Positions 22,396 through 34,264 of a stretch of 64,000 nucleotides of DNA are shown piece by piece (the first letter of the stretch is position 1; each line of letters opens with the position of its first letter). Where the stretch lies: contig JANATF010000013.1 of the NCBI GenBank assembly GCA_029449245.1, positions 806,001 through 870,000 of the forward strand, written 5' to 3'. The DNA is from Mortierella alpina. Taxonomy: Eukaryota; Mortierellomycota; Mortierellomycetes; Mortierellales; Mortierellaceae. Position numbers and translations under genes: made by a program. Under the pieces are notes generated by a model. It was given only the letters and a program-made list of their open reading frames with translations, was not told the origin of the DNA and made no database searches.

Positions 22396-24492
22396 ATGGC
22401 ATCACCCACATTTCACTCAAGGACAAACAGCATCTATGTCGATGCACCAGAGTTCTCCTCTGGATCATCAGTCGTGTTGCCTCCAGTCGACGACCCGTCG
22501 CAGCAACAGACAGTGTCGCTTCCATCGGATCTCGTCGAAAATGAGCAAGACGACGACAGCGACAGCGAGGAGGAGGACGAACAGGAAGCAGCCTTTGAAA
22601 GCGACGGCAATGATGTTGACGATATTGGGAACGGGGACGAGACTCAGGACGTGAGCCAGGATGACGAGGAACTTGACGAAGAAGAAATACAGATGGAGGT
22701 TGATCCCGTAACAGGTCTTCAACGAGCAATGTCCCTGACCCAGCGCACCCGACAGACTCGATCGTCCTCTCTTACCAGCAGGCTTCGCCGTCAGCAAAGG
22801 CAGTTGTCCAGGGCACGTCTCTCCTATGCCGAGCGATCGGAGCGTCCAGACCGGACAAGTTCGCAAGCAGGCTCGGGCTCAGGTCCGTCGAGAGTGCTTG
22901 GCGCTGGCAGTTTGAGAGGCGCACTTACCACCTTCCCAGCCGCAGCACCTGCAGTGGATGAGCAGGCACAGAGCGAACTAAGGAGAAAGATCGTGGAAAT
23001 TCAACAGAATCCTGATATCAACTTTGCTGACAAGGCATCAAAGATTCAGGTACGAAGCATTGCTACGTGAGAGGCCGTTGACCAGCGTCTTACAAACTGC
23101 GCAGAGCATTTACGTGTACAGGACACTCTTTTAATGTAGGATCTCATGTCCTCAAGATGGAAAGGGTCGTCAAAACCAGCGGAACAGCAACATACCTCAA
23201 GTCTAACAGGTCCCACGGAAGAAGACATGCAAACCACATTCCATGTAAGGCCTAGTCAATGTTTGGAAGCTAGAGAGAGAGGGCCAGAGTGAGATGAAGG
23301 ATTGCTACACGGGCTATTTCTTGACCCTCCTATATATGTTTAATAGGAAGGACATCTGGGATGCCAGCATTACAGGAGAGGCTGCAAGCTCAAGGCTAAC
23401 TGCTGTGGCAAATGGTTCAGCTGCCGTTTCTGCCACGACGACGCTTCTGACCACGCCATCATCAGGAACGAGACTAAGATGATGCTGTGCATGCACTGCA
23501 AGACGCCACAACCTGCTGCCCAGTCTTGCTTCTCCTGCAATGCGCTGCTCGCCAGATATTATTGCGATGTCTGCAAGCTGTGGGATGATCACCCCGAGAA
23601 GGCGATTTACCATTGCGTTGACTGTGGAATTTGCAGGATCGGCAACGGACTCGGCCTGGACTTTTTTCACTGCATCAAATGTAACATTTGTATGAATATC
23701 CACCTCAAGGACAATCACAAGTGTATCGAGCGCAACCTCGAATGCGACTGTCCTATCTGTGGGGAGTATATGTTCACGAGTATAACCACGGTCATTTTTA
23801 TGGTAAATGAAGCCCCAACCTCCCAGCACTGACTCTATTACTTGACGCACGGACTTCTCACCCTTGTCATACTGTATGTTTTGTCCGCTTTGCTTTAGCC
23901 ATGTGGTCACTGTATTCATTCCACCTGCCATGACGACTATATCAAAACGTCGTATCAATGCCCCACATGCTGGAAGGCTCTTGGAGACATGTCAACTTAC
24001 TACGCCAAGATTGACTCACTCCTGGCTGATCAAACCATGCCTCCAGAATATGCCAACATCTTTTCGATCGTTCTCTGTAACGATTGTGAAGTCAAGTCCG
24101 AGGCGCCTTATCACTTTTTGTACCACAAGTGTGATAAATGTAAAGGATACAATACCAAGGTGTTGGAGACTTTCAAGCGAATTTCGGAGGGCCAGACACA
24201 GATTATTGAGAATGCCACTGCATCAGGTGCAGCAGGAACAGCCCCTGAAAATAATATCTCAGGTGGAAGTAGTAGTGCTATAGCTCCATCATCTGGATCT
24301 GCATCTGCATCTGCATCAGTTGTGGGACCCGCGGGAGGATTGACCTCAAACTCGGCATCCACAGGACCGATCACAATCACAACAACGGTGTATCTGCCCG
24401 AAGCACCACGATCGCCTCTGCTGGAAGGCAATGCCGCCGATGATATGTCTTTCAGGGATGACTCTAACCCATCGGGGAACTCTGCCCCATGA
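22396..24492 (+). CDS. RCHY1/Pirh2-type E3 ubiquitin ligase (CHY, CTCHY, RING, zinc ribbon)
   Basis: Exons 22396-23049, 23140-23244, 23347-23802 and 23899-24492 give 602 aa; all introns are phase 0. The first 250 residues are disordered, with a long Asp/Glu stretch (about 50-110) and an Arg-rich patch. From 254 the CHY zinc finger starts (GCQHYRRGCKLKANCCGKW), followed by the CTCHY finger (YYCDVCKLWDD, HCVDCGICRIG), a RING (CPICGEYMF, CGHCIHSTC, YQCPTC, about 388-432) and a zinc-ribbon (LCNDCEVKS, FLYHKCDKCKGYNT). This order is that of RCHY1/Pirh2 and plant/fungal orthologues, which ubiquitinate substrates through the RING. The last intron falls inside the RING and its removal rebuilds the CGHCIH block. 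The C-terminal 100 residues are Ala/Ser-rich. Substrates cannot be inferred. Confidence 0.9.
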
Positions 24493-24596
24493 TTGAACCT
24501 ACTCACCGCCAAAAGTTGAAAAAATAGAAATAGTGCGATTTATTGTTTTTTATTCCCATGGGTTTTGCTTGCTGTGGTAAAGAGTGGTGGTGGTCA

Positions 24597-27500
24597 TTAA
24601 TGCAAGGACAAAGATAAAGATGTGATGTTGTGCTGCCATCGGATCTTGTCGACATCGCGTTTGAGACCCGAGTGAGTTTCAAAGACTTCACCCGAGAGCT
24701 GATTCAAGCGCATCAACCAGTCGTGCAGAATCTGTCTATAGAGCCCACTCCTTTCGCTGTCGTGGCCTGCTGGAGTGCGGTGACCAGCACCACCACCCAC
24801 ACGGAGCCACTGACGGCAAGACGATGACTCGGTCGCAAAACAAATGCCTCGTTCCTCCTCCTCGACATCGGCCTTGTCCGCAAGGTGGTTTAAGAGTTGT
24901 GATATCTGGGCCGCCCAAGAAGCATCCATCCATACCCCCTGAACCGATGAAGTCTCCTGAATCGGGCAGATTAAGTCCATCTCCCTCAGATTCGCAAATC
25001 GGCTTGCCAGGATCGAAACATCCCCTACACGCGAACCTTCATCCTGAACCTGTTCCTGATACTCGGCGATTAACGGCTGCTGGCCAAGGTGCAAACGCGA
25101 TACGGAGCAGGGTGAATGAGCAGAGCTACGGATAGGAAGTGAGAAATAACAGAGTTCCTCAGTCTCACTATCTCCCGCCAGACTTGCTCTTGCGCTACTC
25201 GTTGCTGACGGGCGTGCAGTGAGAAAAACACAGCCGACATCTTGTGCTGACTCCTGTTTTCCAACTAGAGATATTAACGGCAATGCCGGCTCACGAAATT
25301 GATCCCGGGGTGAGGCTTGTCTCCAAGTAGTTGCGGTTACGGGGGCTAGCGATGAGGATTGAGTCTCCTTCATCACGGACGGTACCTGAGGATTATCCGG
25401 CCTCTCGAACAATGGCATGCGCGGTCGGATAAATTTTGGCCGCAGTAAATCATCCTCCCGTCGTGCCGATGATAGCGATCGCGTCAGAGATAGTGGAGGG
25501 GCAGGAGGGGTGGGAGTTGTAATGACTTCGTCCTGCAACGATACAGTCGACGAGAGCGATGCGAAAGATAAGTCCGTTGACTTTGCTTCTCTCGTTGCCG
25601 CTGATGATGAGAGGCCAGGTGTAACAGCGGGTGCCAGCGATGCTAATGTGCGTGCTGAAAATGTGGGTGCGTTGCGACGTTTAGCGGAAAATAACGAGGA
25701 TGGAAAATCGAAGAGCAATGTGGGTGATGAACGCGACCGATCCTGTGACTGTTGGCGAGGAGGTATTGATGGAGACAGACCTGGAAGCGGAGCCTTGTGT
25801 AAATCGGCAGATACAGACTGGTTCCGCATTTTGACACTGCTTATGCGCATTTCTTGATGTTTTAGAAATTGCATCTTGTCTCGGAATGTGATCCCAGGTG
25901 TGGTCGAGACAGCTTGTGGTGGCAGTTGCGGTCCGCTGTGTATAGCGGCGGGAGCGTTCAAAGTGTATATGTCGTCTTTGCTGCTGTCGGCTGCGTAGCC
26001 GTTGTTGTCGTTACTAATATCGTTACTGTTGTTGTCAGCTTGCTCATTATCGTGATTGTTACAAGGCTGGTGATGTCTGTTTTTGTCATGATATTTGGTG
26101 TCAGTATGGACTCTACAACCGCCTGTGTCTACGGACTTCGATGCACGTAGAGTCGAATCTATTGCTGTATGGTTCTCATTGGCATATCCTCTGATCCCGC
26201 CTTCCGCACGGTCCCTGCAGTTGTATAGATCCTTTTGCTCCTTCAGATTCAACCAGTAAAGCGATATCGCCGCAGAATCCTTTGCCAATGTCAGGGGTGA
26301 CGTTGATAAATCAATGTTTGAGGTAGCATTGGCGCTTGCTTTCATAACCCCATATTCTGGAAACACGATTGTAGTGCATTCCGCTGGTTCTTGAGGTTGG
26401 GCGCTGTCTTGAGGTATGGCAGCAGAGTGCGACCGCCTTGGGCCAACGACGTCTCCAAAGATGAGCGGGTTATTAGCCAAGGTTGGTGATGTCGGGGGGA
26501 TCAGCGAGGCACATGCTTCTGCAGATAGTGTGTTAGTAGATACAGCTTGGAAAAATACTTCGGCGCGAGGTCCGCCGTAATATCGCGGATATGTGGTATA
26601 TCCATCTGCTGAGGCTGAGGTGCTCAAAGTTCCAGACAGCGCAAGAGATGTTGGTGATGAAGGCCCAGTTGGGGTGTATGGTTGAACCGTCGCAGCCTCC
26701 TTGGTTGCGTTGAGATGAATGCTAATCGTTATTGGACCATGGTCTTGACGGCTGGGCTCGAGTTCCTGATGATTGTCCATATTCCTCGGAGAAGTACTAT
26801 TCACTGGCGCTCGAAATTCTCGCGAGTCTTCGGATGGTGCGACGGTTGCTGTATTAGGTGAATTGGCGGCAGTGGCATCCAACACAGTGCCCGTGGGATC
26901 CTGTTTGTCAACGTCATCCACGTCTTGTGCTATCAGTTTCTTTCGCCTGAGCGATGAGGCTTTTAGAGCGTTATTAGCTCTCTTATAGCGTTCGCCCTCG
27001 TGCAAAGGTCCCAAAGTTATCGTTGTAGATGAAAGTTTGTGTGTTGTTGTCGTGGTCGTGGTTGTGATGGCGGTTTGGGAACGCAATGACGATGTTCTTG
27101 TCGATTTTGTCAGCGTCGCCTCTTTACTGGATCCGGTGTTACTTTTCACTTTCGATGGGCAGGCACTATGATATAAGTCCGGTTTGCTGCTGCTGATGCG
27201 TGTGGATGGCGTGCTCTCCGTTCTGAGCAGCTTAGAACTGGAGCGGTTGGAGATGTTGCATAGTGGAACGTCTTTAGAACAGGTCTTTGTAGCCAATTGA
27301 GGGCGAGTGGGACAGATTTGGGGACGCGGAGTGCTGGTTGTCGATACAGAAAACCTAGGTCGACCACTATTACCATCCGCCCGTCTCATATCGCCGACGT
27401 TGCTGGTAAGTTGCTTTCTGTACGAGTTGCCCTGAGACCGGCACTCCTTGGTTGCAGAACTACTTACGATGCCAACGTTACAAGTCCCAAAGTGTGGACA

Positions 27501-27869
27501 ACATCCCACTCTTCCCCTCTGGTACTGCCTTCCGCTGATGTCCCTACACCGCTGCTGATCGTCCTTCGTGTTTATATCATTGATTGGAGACTGGTTGAAA
27601 CTGTGGGGCAGGGGCAATGGCGATGAAGGTGGGGATTGCGGCATGGTTTCTCGATCAGATGGGCCACTCATTCTATGCAACGGTGCAGTCAAGCTCGAAG
27701 GTCTCCTGCTGTCGAGTCGCCGGTTCTCAAGGAGCACCCAACTAGGTCGTCCTTTTCGTTCGCCTTGGGGACTTGTCGATGCTGAGCAAGAGGAGACTGA
27801 TGAAGCTGTGGACGATGTAGACAAGTCCCTTGCACGCCTTCTGAGACTGGGCTGGGCCTCGGCGATCAT
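24597..27869 (-). CDS. 1090-residue intrinsically disordered protein, unknown function
   Basis: One uninterrupted reverse-strand ORF. Composition is Ser/Thr/Pro/Arg-rich with His/Asn-rich (about 595-640) and poly-Thr (about 270) segments. The only part that looks folded is the last 130 residues, with helical heptad-like text (WAAQISQLLNHLADKADVE, ILHDWLMRLNQLSGEVFETH). No known domain is recognised. It is convergent with the RCHY1-type gene, leaving about 100 bases between the stops. The length of the open frame and the absence of frame changes argue for a real gene despite low complexity. Confidence 0.6.
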   Translation of the reverse strand: MIAEAQPSLRRRARDLSTSSTASSVSSCSASTSPQGERKGRPSWVLLENRRLDSRRPSSLTAPLHRMSGPSDRETMPQSPPSSPLPLPHSFNQSPINDINTKDDQQRCRDISGRQYQRGRVGCCPHFGTCNVGIVSSSATKECRSQGNSYRKQLTSNVGDMRRADGNSGRPRFSVSTTSTPRPQICPTRPQLATKTCSKDVPLCNISNRSSSKLLRTESTPSTRISSSKPDLYHSACPSKVKSNTGSSKEATLTKSTRTSSLRSQTAITTTTTTTTHKLSSTTITLGPLHEGERYKRANNALKASSLRRKKLIAQDVDDVDKQDPTGTVLDATAANSPNTATVAPSEDSREFRAPVNSTSPRNMDNHQELEPSRQDHGPITISIHLNATKEAATVQPYTPTGPSSPTSLALSGTLSTSASADGYTTYPRYYGGPRAEVFFQAVSTNTLSAEACASLIPPTSPTLANNPLIFGDVVGPRRSHSAAIPQDSAQPQEPAECTTIVFPEYGVMKASANATSNIDLSTSPLTLAKDSAAISLYWLNLKEQKDLYNCRDRAEGGIRGYANENHTAIDSTLRASKSVDTGGCRVHTDTKYHDKNRHHQPCNNHDNEQADNNSNDISNDNNGYAADSSKDDIYTLNAPAAIHSGPQLPPQAVSTTPGITFRDKMQFLKHQEMRISSVKMRNQSVSADLHKAPLPGLSPSIPPRQQSQDRSRSSPTLLFDFPSSLFSAKRRNAPTFSARTLASLAPAVTPGLSSSAATREAKSTDLSFASLSSTVSLQDEVITTPTPPAPPLSLTRSLSSARREDDLLRPKFIRPRMPLFERPDNPQVPSVMKETQSSSLAPVTATTWRQASPRDQFREPALPLISLVGKQESAQDVGCVFLTARPSATSSARASLAGDSETEELCYFSLPIRSSAHSPCSVSRLHLGQQPLIAEYQEQVQDEGSRVGDVSILASRFANLREMDLICPIQETSSVQGVWMDASWAAQISQLLNHLADKADVEEEERGICFATESSSCRQWLRVGGGAGHRTPAGHDSERSGLYRQILHDWLMRLNQLSGEVFETHSGLKRDVDKIRWQHNITSLSLSLH

Positions 27870-28655
27870 GACGGAGCGGCTTTTGGTGGTTTGTCTGCGT
27901 TGACGATATTATTTTTACGTGGTCTAGGAGATCCGTTCGATGAGATTCGTTAAACAGGATAAGCAAACAAGAACCCCTGGCTGTGCCTTGCACACCTCGC
28001 TGTCTCACTCACACACTCTCTCACACACACTCTCTCTACCTCAAAACAATAACACAATGGGGTAGTCGGATTGAGAATGAAATGGGCAACGGAGATTAGA
28101 GGAGTGTTGGCGAACGAAAAGTAATGAATGTGCATTCAGAAGGACAGCGGCAAGAGCTCTTTTATAAAAGTGCCAAGAGAGCCAGGGGAATATGGGGGTT
28201 CAAGGAGATGAAAGAGGCGATATCGAAGGAACACTGGCCCACATGCCATGGTTATTAAGCGATGGATGGGATCTGCGAGTGCGGTTCGCCAGAAGGACTG
28301 ATGGTGCCAGGGACGAAGGAAGGGCGAGTACTTTTTCAAGGAGCTTCAGCATCTGAGCATTCGACTAATTCGATATGAACAGGACAACCAGTTAAATATG
28401 AGAGCTGGAGTAAAAATGGACGTGAGCACTGGTCGGAACAGACGGGAGGCTCCATTCCTTCGACACTCACTCGGCCACATAGGCACTCCCTTGCTGCCAT
28501 CCACTTCTGCAGAGCGCTGTCTCGCTAGAGCAGGAGGATTACTACCCTAGAGCAAGTGCCAAATCTATCCCTAAACATGCGGCAGAAAGTCAGTGCATCC
28601 ACCTTTGAAAAGGTGAAAAATCCCCACCACATTCTATACATTTTGGCGGCCATCT
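27870..28655. other. intergenic, no gene seen
   Basis: This is the upstream region of the disordered-protein gene and the 3' flank of the Snt2-type gene. A CA/CT-rich tract (about 28005-28040) is present. No ORF with recognisable content is found. Confidence 0.45.
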
Positions 28656-31600
28656 TTATGCGTTGACTGACTTGGTATCCCAGAAACAGGCATGGCATAT
28701 CAGAACACGCTGTTGCTCATCCTTGGCTGATAGTAGCCTGGCCTGAACAGGAAGACTACTCTCATAACCTTCTAATTTGACGGCCAATGCCGCTTCCGAG
28801 CGTAGCCTCTCATCACGCAGTCCGTTTGCCTGGCCGTCTGCTGGAGAATCCCACCAAATTGGAGACGTTGTTGTCGTGCATTTCGCGCAAGTCTCCTGTG
28901 TCACTAACAGCGACATGGGCCTCGTGCCTGAGCCCTTGGATGTATAACCATGCTTTTGCCAAGACGACGCTGCTCCTATGCCAGGGTTCAAGGCCATAAG
29001 GAGACGGCTCTTCCGCATTGCATGCGATATCGACACATCGCTCTGTTTGTAATAATGAGCATAAGTCTGCAGCGCGTTTCGGTCCGTCAAAGCATCGGGC
29101 TGGTCTCGGATCTGGATGACCTTGCGCGATGACAGGTCGTGGTTCGGGCACCAGATCATGGGCACCATCAATCCGCCTTTAACATTCTTCGTCGGCTGCA
29201 TCTCGAAGGCGATTTTATAGCCAGCGTCGCGTGCGCAAGTGACGTGGAACACTCTCTTGCAGCCCTCGCCACATCCCACACAAGCTCCAGCTTTCTTCTT
29301 ACAGATAGAACAGGCCTGTCTCCACCGCTCAGGACGAACTCTCCCGATCGATTCCACTGGCGATAACCTGTCCGCATTGACAAAGTTGACCTCAGGGATC
29401 CACACTGCGCAAAGGATATGAGCCCAATTGTTCTCAGTCGTTTGCTTTAGAGCTTGGGGACTTTCATCCGACGTTTTGGCGCACAGGACACAGGTGTATG
29501 TCTATATATATTGTTCCCAGGGATACGAGGCGTCATGTCAATCAAGTCTGTCCATTACAAACCGCTGAAGGAGCATTAAGGGGACTTGAGTATAACAAAG
29601 GGATGGACTTACGGTAGAACAGGTTGGACTCTGACTGTTCGAACAGGCATCGCACAACCACTTGCGGTGCGGCATCGAGGGATCAACTCCATAGCAATCT
29701 AATCGCCAAGAAAATTGAGCTGTAATCAGTGGGAAGATTTAATATACACACTGCTCAAGCAGTGGTGATTTCAATCCGCCTACCATAATGGACTGTAAGG
29801 TCGCAGTCGATACAGGTCAATAGCTGCTCGCCTCGAGTTGCAAGATTACTGCATACGGCGCACGGGAGATCCGGCGATGGTGACGGTGAACGCGTTGGCT
29901 CGTGGGACTGTAGATTGCGAAATTAGTGTCCGTAAAACGTGCTGACAAGGATATTGCACAAGATGCTGTGCGCATGCGACATTTCTCTATACCTCTTCCT
30001 TGACCCTCTTGGTGACACTTGTCTTGGCTTCTGGACGCTTTCGTTTGATAGCTGTTGCAACCTCAGAAGCTGTTGGGGAAGCCTTACCGGACCCGTTCGT
30101 GAGTACTTTGGCTATAATGGCAAGTACAACTCCTGTTAGACGGTCCATTTGTAAACTCCTGCCGGAACCTTCGCCCCTGGTACCCAGCACTCACCAGACG
30201 GATCTTTGCCCTTCAATTTCTTGATGTCTTTCTGGGAGTCAACTAATGGAGGCAAAGCCACATAGCGAATCCAGTCATTGCCGCAGTCATAACAATACAC
30301 TCTCGGGAACTGATTCTCAGGATCCGTCTCCCCTGGCAGGCGTCGCCATATAGACGTAACTCTGGTCCCGCAATGCGCACAAGCAAATTTGCCGGCGTTG
30401 TCGGTAGATGGCAAGATAATCGTCTCATAATCCAGTACTGAATCCTTCGGCAACTCCTGACCCGTTTTTGAGCGATTCCCAATCTCCACTGAAGATGAAG
30501 TTACCACACCACGTCCGACAGATTTGAACTTTTTGCTACGATGATTCACGGCAGTCAAAAGATAAAAAATAAATGGCGTGTTAGGCATATTTGTGGAATA
30601 AAGAGCGCATCGATTGGTTCACATGAGTTCGAAGGGCTAGGCCTACATACTTTGGTTTGTGGATTTTTGTAAAGACTGAATATACGGGTTGGTACCGCTC
30701 AGTTTTCTTCCACCAATAAAAGAACCGAACAATGTCCTTCATAGAGCGTGTCTCGACCTTCTTCTTGATCGCGAACAATTCATGTCCGTACAGGCGGATG
30801 CCCTCTTCAAACGCCTCAATTTCCTTCGGCGTCCAATCTTTGATATCAAAGTCCTTCTTCTGAATTAGGGCAAGGTCCTTAATAGCCTTCTCCGCATCAT
30901 ATTCGGCCTGCTGCAAAGCCAGTAGAGCTCTATCAATAACGTCCGCAGAGTGGCTAGGCAGAGGCAGTGTCAACCCTTTCACACGCTCCATATAAGCAGC
31001 CACTAATGGTTGGATGCAGATGCAATTGAAGACAAAGGGAGTGGTATGTAAGCACATTTTTTTTTGGCTACTCCATAGCAGATGGCGTCGTAAAGGCAGC
31101 GATTTCCGTGGCCGGTCTGTGTGTTCTTACCATACTCTTCAGAAATATGGCTGGGCCTGAAGTACTGCAACGTCACGGTGTCACTACCTCCACGCTCTAA
31201 ATGTATGGTATCATCCGATGCCCCTCCAGACCTTGACGGAGATGAAGGAGTCAAAGGAGTGTCTTGTCCGTCCGCAGTCGTTTCCAGTGATGCTGAATGA
31301 GCCCGTGAGCGAGACTCTGCTTCTAAACAATCCATATGGTGTCGAGCAGAACGGGGCATCAGGTCCGTGTCCACTCGCAAAGCTCACCTATTCGTTAACA
31401 AAGATCACTCTTACCCTCTGGAACTTTCAGTCTACTCGATGGCCTGCCTCCGCGTCCGCCTCTTCTTGAGCGACCTTTCAGTGTGCTACTGTGAGGATCA
31501 TCAAAGATTGTCGATGTGGCCAGCACCTGCCCTGGTCCATCCCACTTCACAACAACGGCCTGATATTTCGTTCCAACTCGACTAGATGCCCGTGGGTATA

Positions 31601-33240
31601 CACGGTCATCGGGGTCTACAAGGAGTCGCGATTGATCTGTAAGTAACCCTGTGCGTATATCTGAATTTCAAGATCGGACCCCTGTAACTGAGTGCGCGTA
31701 CCGAAAATGTCCTGTATATCTGCGTGAGTTCCGAAATACCGGAAAGGCCACATATGGGACATTTTCTGGTCCTGAGGTGTGAGAGGTGCTGCCGGAATCA
31801 AGTACGGGCCTTGTCGAGTAGATTTTTTTAGACTACTTTGGCTGGATTTTGAACCACCGTTGGCAATGGGAATTACTGCTAACGTCGACACGGCCTTCTG
31901 CTTTGGTGATCCTCTAGGTGAATTCTGTCCTGAAGTTGAGGCGGAGGTGTGGATATTTATAGTGGAGGTGGGCTTTTGCAGAGCGGGTGGGGATGCTGTT
32001 GCAGGCTGAGAGGATGAATCCATGGCTAGCTTGGAGCACAGTGCGCACTGGAAGGCAAAGCCCTTGGAGGGTTTCTTCAGCATGGGTGGGTTGATACAGA
32101 GCATATGGTGAAAGCCTTGACACATGATGCATTTCAAAGCTTCACCACTGAAGGCGCGAGCGAGAGCGGAGTGAATTTTCGATGTTAGTGCATACTTGAG
32201 TGCGGTTGATATTTCAAAAGACTCGCAAGCCCGATCGCTCCTGACTTTCGTGGATTGATCTTGCTGGACACGACCAGGACTGCATTCTATACGATGGCTC
32301 GGGATATAGCTTCCATTTGTCGGTAGTCTCAAGAGAAAGAAATGTAATGATGGCGCAAGTGTTGTCCTGTGCGGAGCACAATTTGTTCTATTCCAGCGTC
32401 GTGTTGTTCCTTGATCTCCAGACGAAATAGACTCCGCGAATGAATACCACGACAGCGACAAAGTGCGTTTGGCGTAGTAGTCGACCATGCCATGAACCCT
32501 CGGCTGCTGAAACTGCATTGCCGTCACACGCCTGCTCAAAAAACATATCCCCCATACTGCCATCATTAAAAGGTACATTACCTTGCACACCACCGCTTGC
32601 AGATCAGACAGACTCTATGCGCATCCGTGTATTCTGATGCCGTTCCTGCCTCTACGACAATGAATTGATATCGTCGGCCGAGCTCCGTTGCCACATCCAG
32701 CGGGAGGTTGCGCACGGAATCAACCGGCAAAACATCATAGAAACGATGGATATATCGGTCAAAGAGCTGGTTGTAGTAAAAGTGGTCGGGTTGCTTCCTG
32801 TATGATTCTAGGTCCTTGATATATGCCTGATGGGTCACGGTACATAGGCCGCGGATGCTGGAGATGGGGTTCATATCAGAGTGCATGGTTGCAATCAGCA
32901 GGCGGGAATCATAATTCCTGCGGGCCATGACATCCTTTGGACGGTAGAACCAACCGATTCTGACTTGCAGAGGCTTTCCTTTAGTTTCTTTCCCAAACTC
33001 CATCACTCGCCCGATGTAATAGGACTCTCCTATGAACTCCGAGGCCATGTAGACATGATCTAGCCCAGCGAAAAACCGATCGTGCAACATAGTGTAAGAG
33101 ATAATGATTATAAGTGGCAACTTGAAACCACCCAGGCGGACAGGCTGCTATCCATATCTCCTACCATTCACCGATATGATGGTTCCATCTCTCAATGGGG
33201 CAGAGGACATCTTGCAAGGCGTTGGACCGGGGCCGGCCAT
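28656..33240 (-). CDS. Snt2-type chromatin reader (BAH-PHD-ELM2-SANT-GATA-PHD-ePHD)
   Basis: Eleven exons give 1086 aa: 33240-33165, 33059-32582, 32147-31702, 31615-31415, 31322-31131, 31002-30651, 30535-30195, 30111-29993, 29907-29784, 29698-29613 and 29501-28656; every junction is in phase. Domains: BAH (about 18-170, DHVYMASEFIGESYYIGRVM), PHD (CLICKRWC, CIMCQGFHHMLC), an MWPFRYFGTH block leading into ELM2 (about 320-480), SANT (about 512-560, DWTPKEIEAFEEG), a GATA-type finger (CAHCGTRVTSIWRR, CYDCG), PHD (CAVCSNLATRGEQLLTC), extended PHD (YTCVLCAK, ACSICKKKAGACVGC, FHVTCARDAG) and a last CxxC...CxxC pair. In yeasts Snt2 sits in histone deacetylase or demethylase complexes and reads histone tails. 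The complex here is inferred only. The gene is divergent from the PWWP/IBD gene. Confidence 0.9.
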
Positions 33241-33326
33241 GATCAGCGATTTTATCGGCAGACCGTCGTTGTCCGGTGCAGGGTCGGTGAACTGGCAGCT
33301 GGACAGATAGACAGCCCTTCAACCTA

Positions 33327-33419
33327 GCTGACTGACTGGCTGGCTGGTTGGCTGGCTGGCTGGCTGGTTAGCTGGCTGGCTGGCTGGCTGGCTGGTTGGC
33401 TGGTTGGTTGGTTGGCTAG
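33327..33419. repeat. (CTGG/TTGG)n microsatellite
   Basis: About 93 bases of tetranucleotide repeat, mostly CTGG with CTGA, TTGG and TTAG variants. It lies about 90 bases upstream of the Snt2-type start codon in the intergenic region shared with the PWWP gene. Confidence 0.9.
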
Positions 33420-34264
33420 CTACGGCGGTGGACGGAAGAGCAGGGCAAGGTAGCCTGTCGGTGCAGCAGGCAAGAGTCGGCAATCGGGATGCGCGGCTGG
33501 ATGGGACACTCCGCACTTGACAAGACACCAAGGATGGGTGTAGAGCGAATGAGGAGAATGGGCAGCAGGGCAGAGGAGTGGATGGCGGAAGGACTGGAGC
33601 TGCAGAACAAAGGAAGTGAGCACCATGAATGGAGCAGAGAAAAAGAATATTAAGAGACAAGAAGAGGGAGAGCAGACGAGGCGGAGGGGGCGGTTGAGGG
33701 GAGAGGGGGAGAGGGAAGTGTGAAAAAAAAAGTGTAAAAAAAAAATCACAAACACGCAAATGTGCCTCCTCCGACTTGCACTGGGCCAAAGGACCACCAC
33801 CAGGCGATAACAGCATCCGCGGCGGGAATACACTCTCCCTTGGCTCGCCTGGCCACCGACTGGACCTGCAATGCAGCAGAGAAGACACATAGATGGATGT
33901 TGTTGCGTGTTGTACATACCAGGCATGGGTGGGAGTGGGTGGGAGTGGCAGTGGGAGTGGGTGGGACTTCAGAAATAAGGTTTTCTTTCCTGTGGCGGCG
34001 GTGTGAGTGTGAGAGTGTAAGCGAGAGCAAGTCCTGGGTCAATTTTTTTTTTTCAATACCCTGGTGGGATCTGGTCAAAAGGTTTTTATTTTTCCTCTTT
34101 TCCTCTCCCACCATTCCTTGTGCCCCACTCCACCTTGGTCGACTGCACAATCACATCAAGACGCATCATCCGACCTCGCGCTGCACTCCAGGACCTGCAA
34201 GACACTGACAGTCCCTCGGCCCAAGGAAACCGGTCAAGTCCCCAACTATCAACAACAGCGCGCC
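33420..34264. other. divergent promoter region between two chromatin-reader genes
   Basis: No supported gene. It contains G/A-rich and GGGAGTGG-type repeats (33927-33965) and homopolymer A and T runs (33726-33748, 34041-34052). Reverse-strand ORFs are low-complexity. It should contain the start sites of both the Snt2-type and the PWWP/IBD genes. Confidence 0.5.

Noticed and set aside
31383-31414. A 32-base intron in the Snt2-type gene using an acceptor at 31384
   Set aside because: Too short for normal splicing; the TTGTTTAG acceptor at 31323 gives a normal 92-base intron in the same frame.
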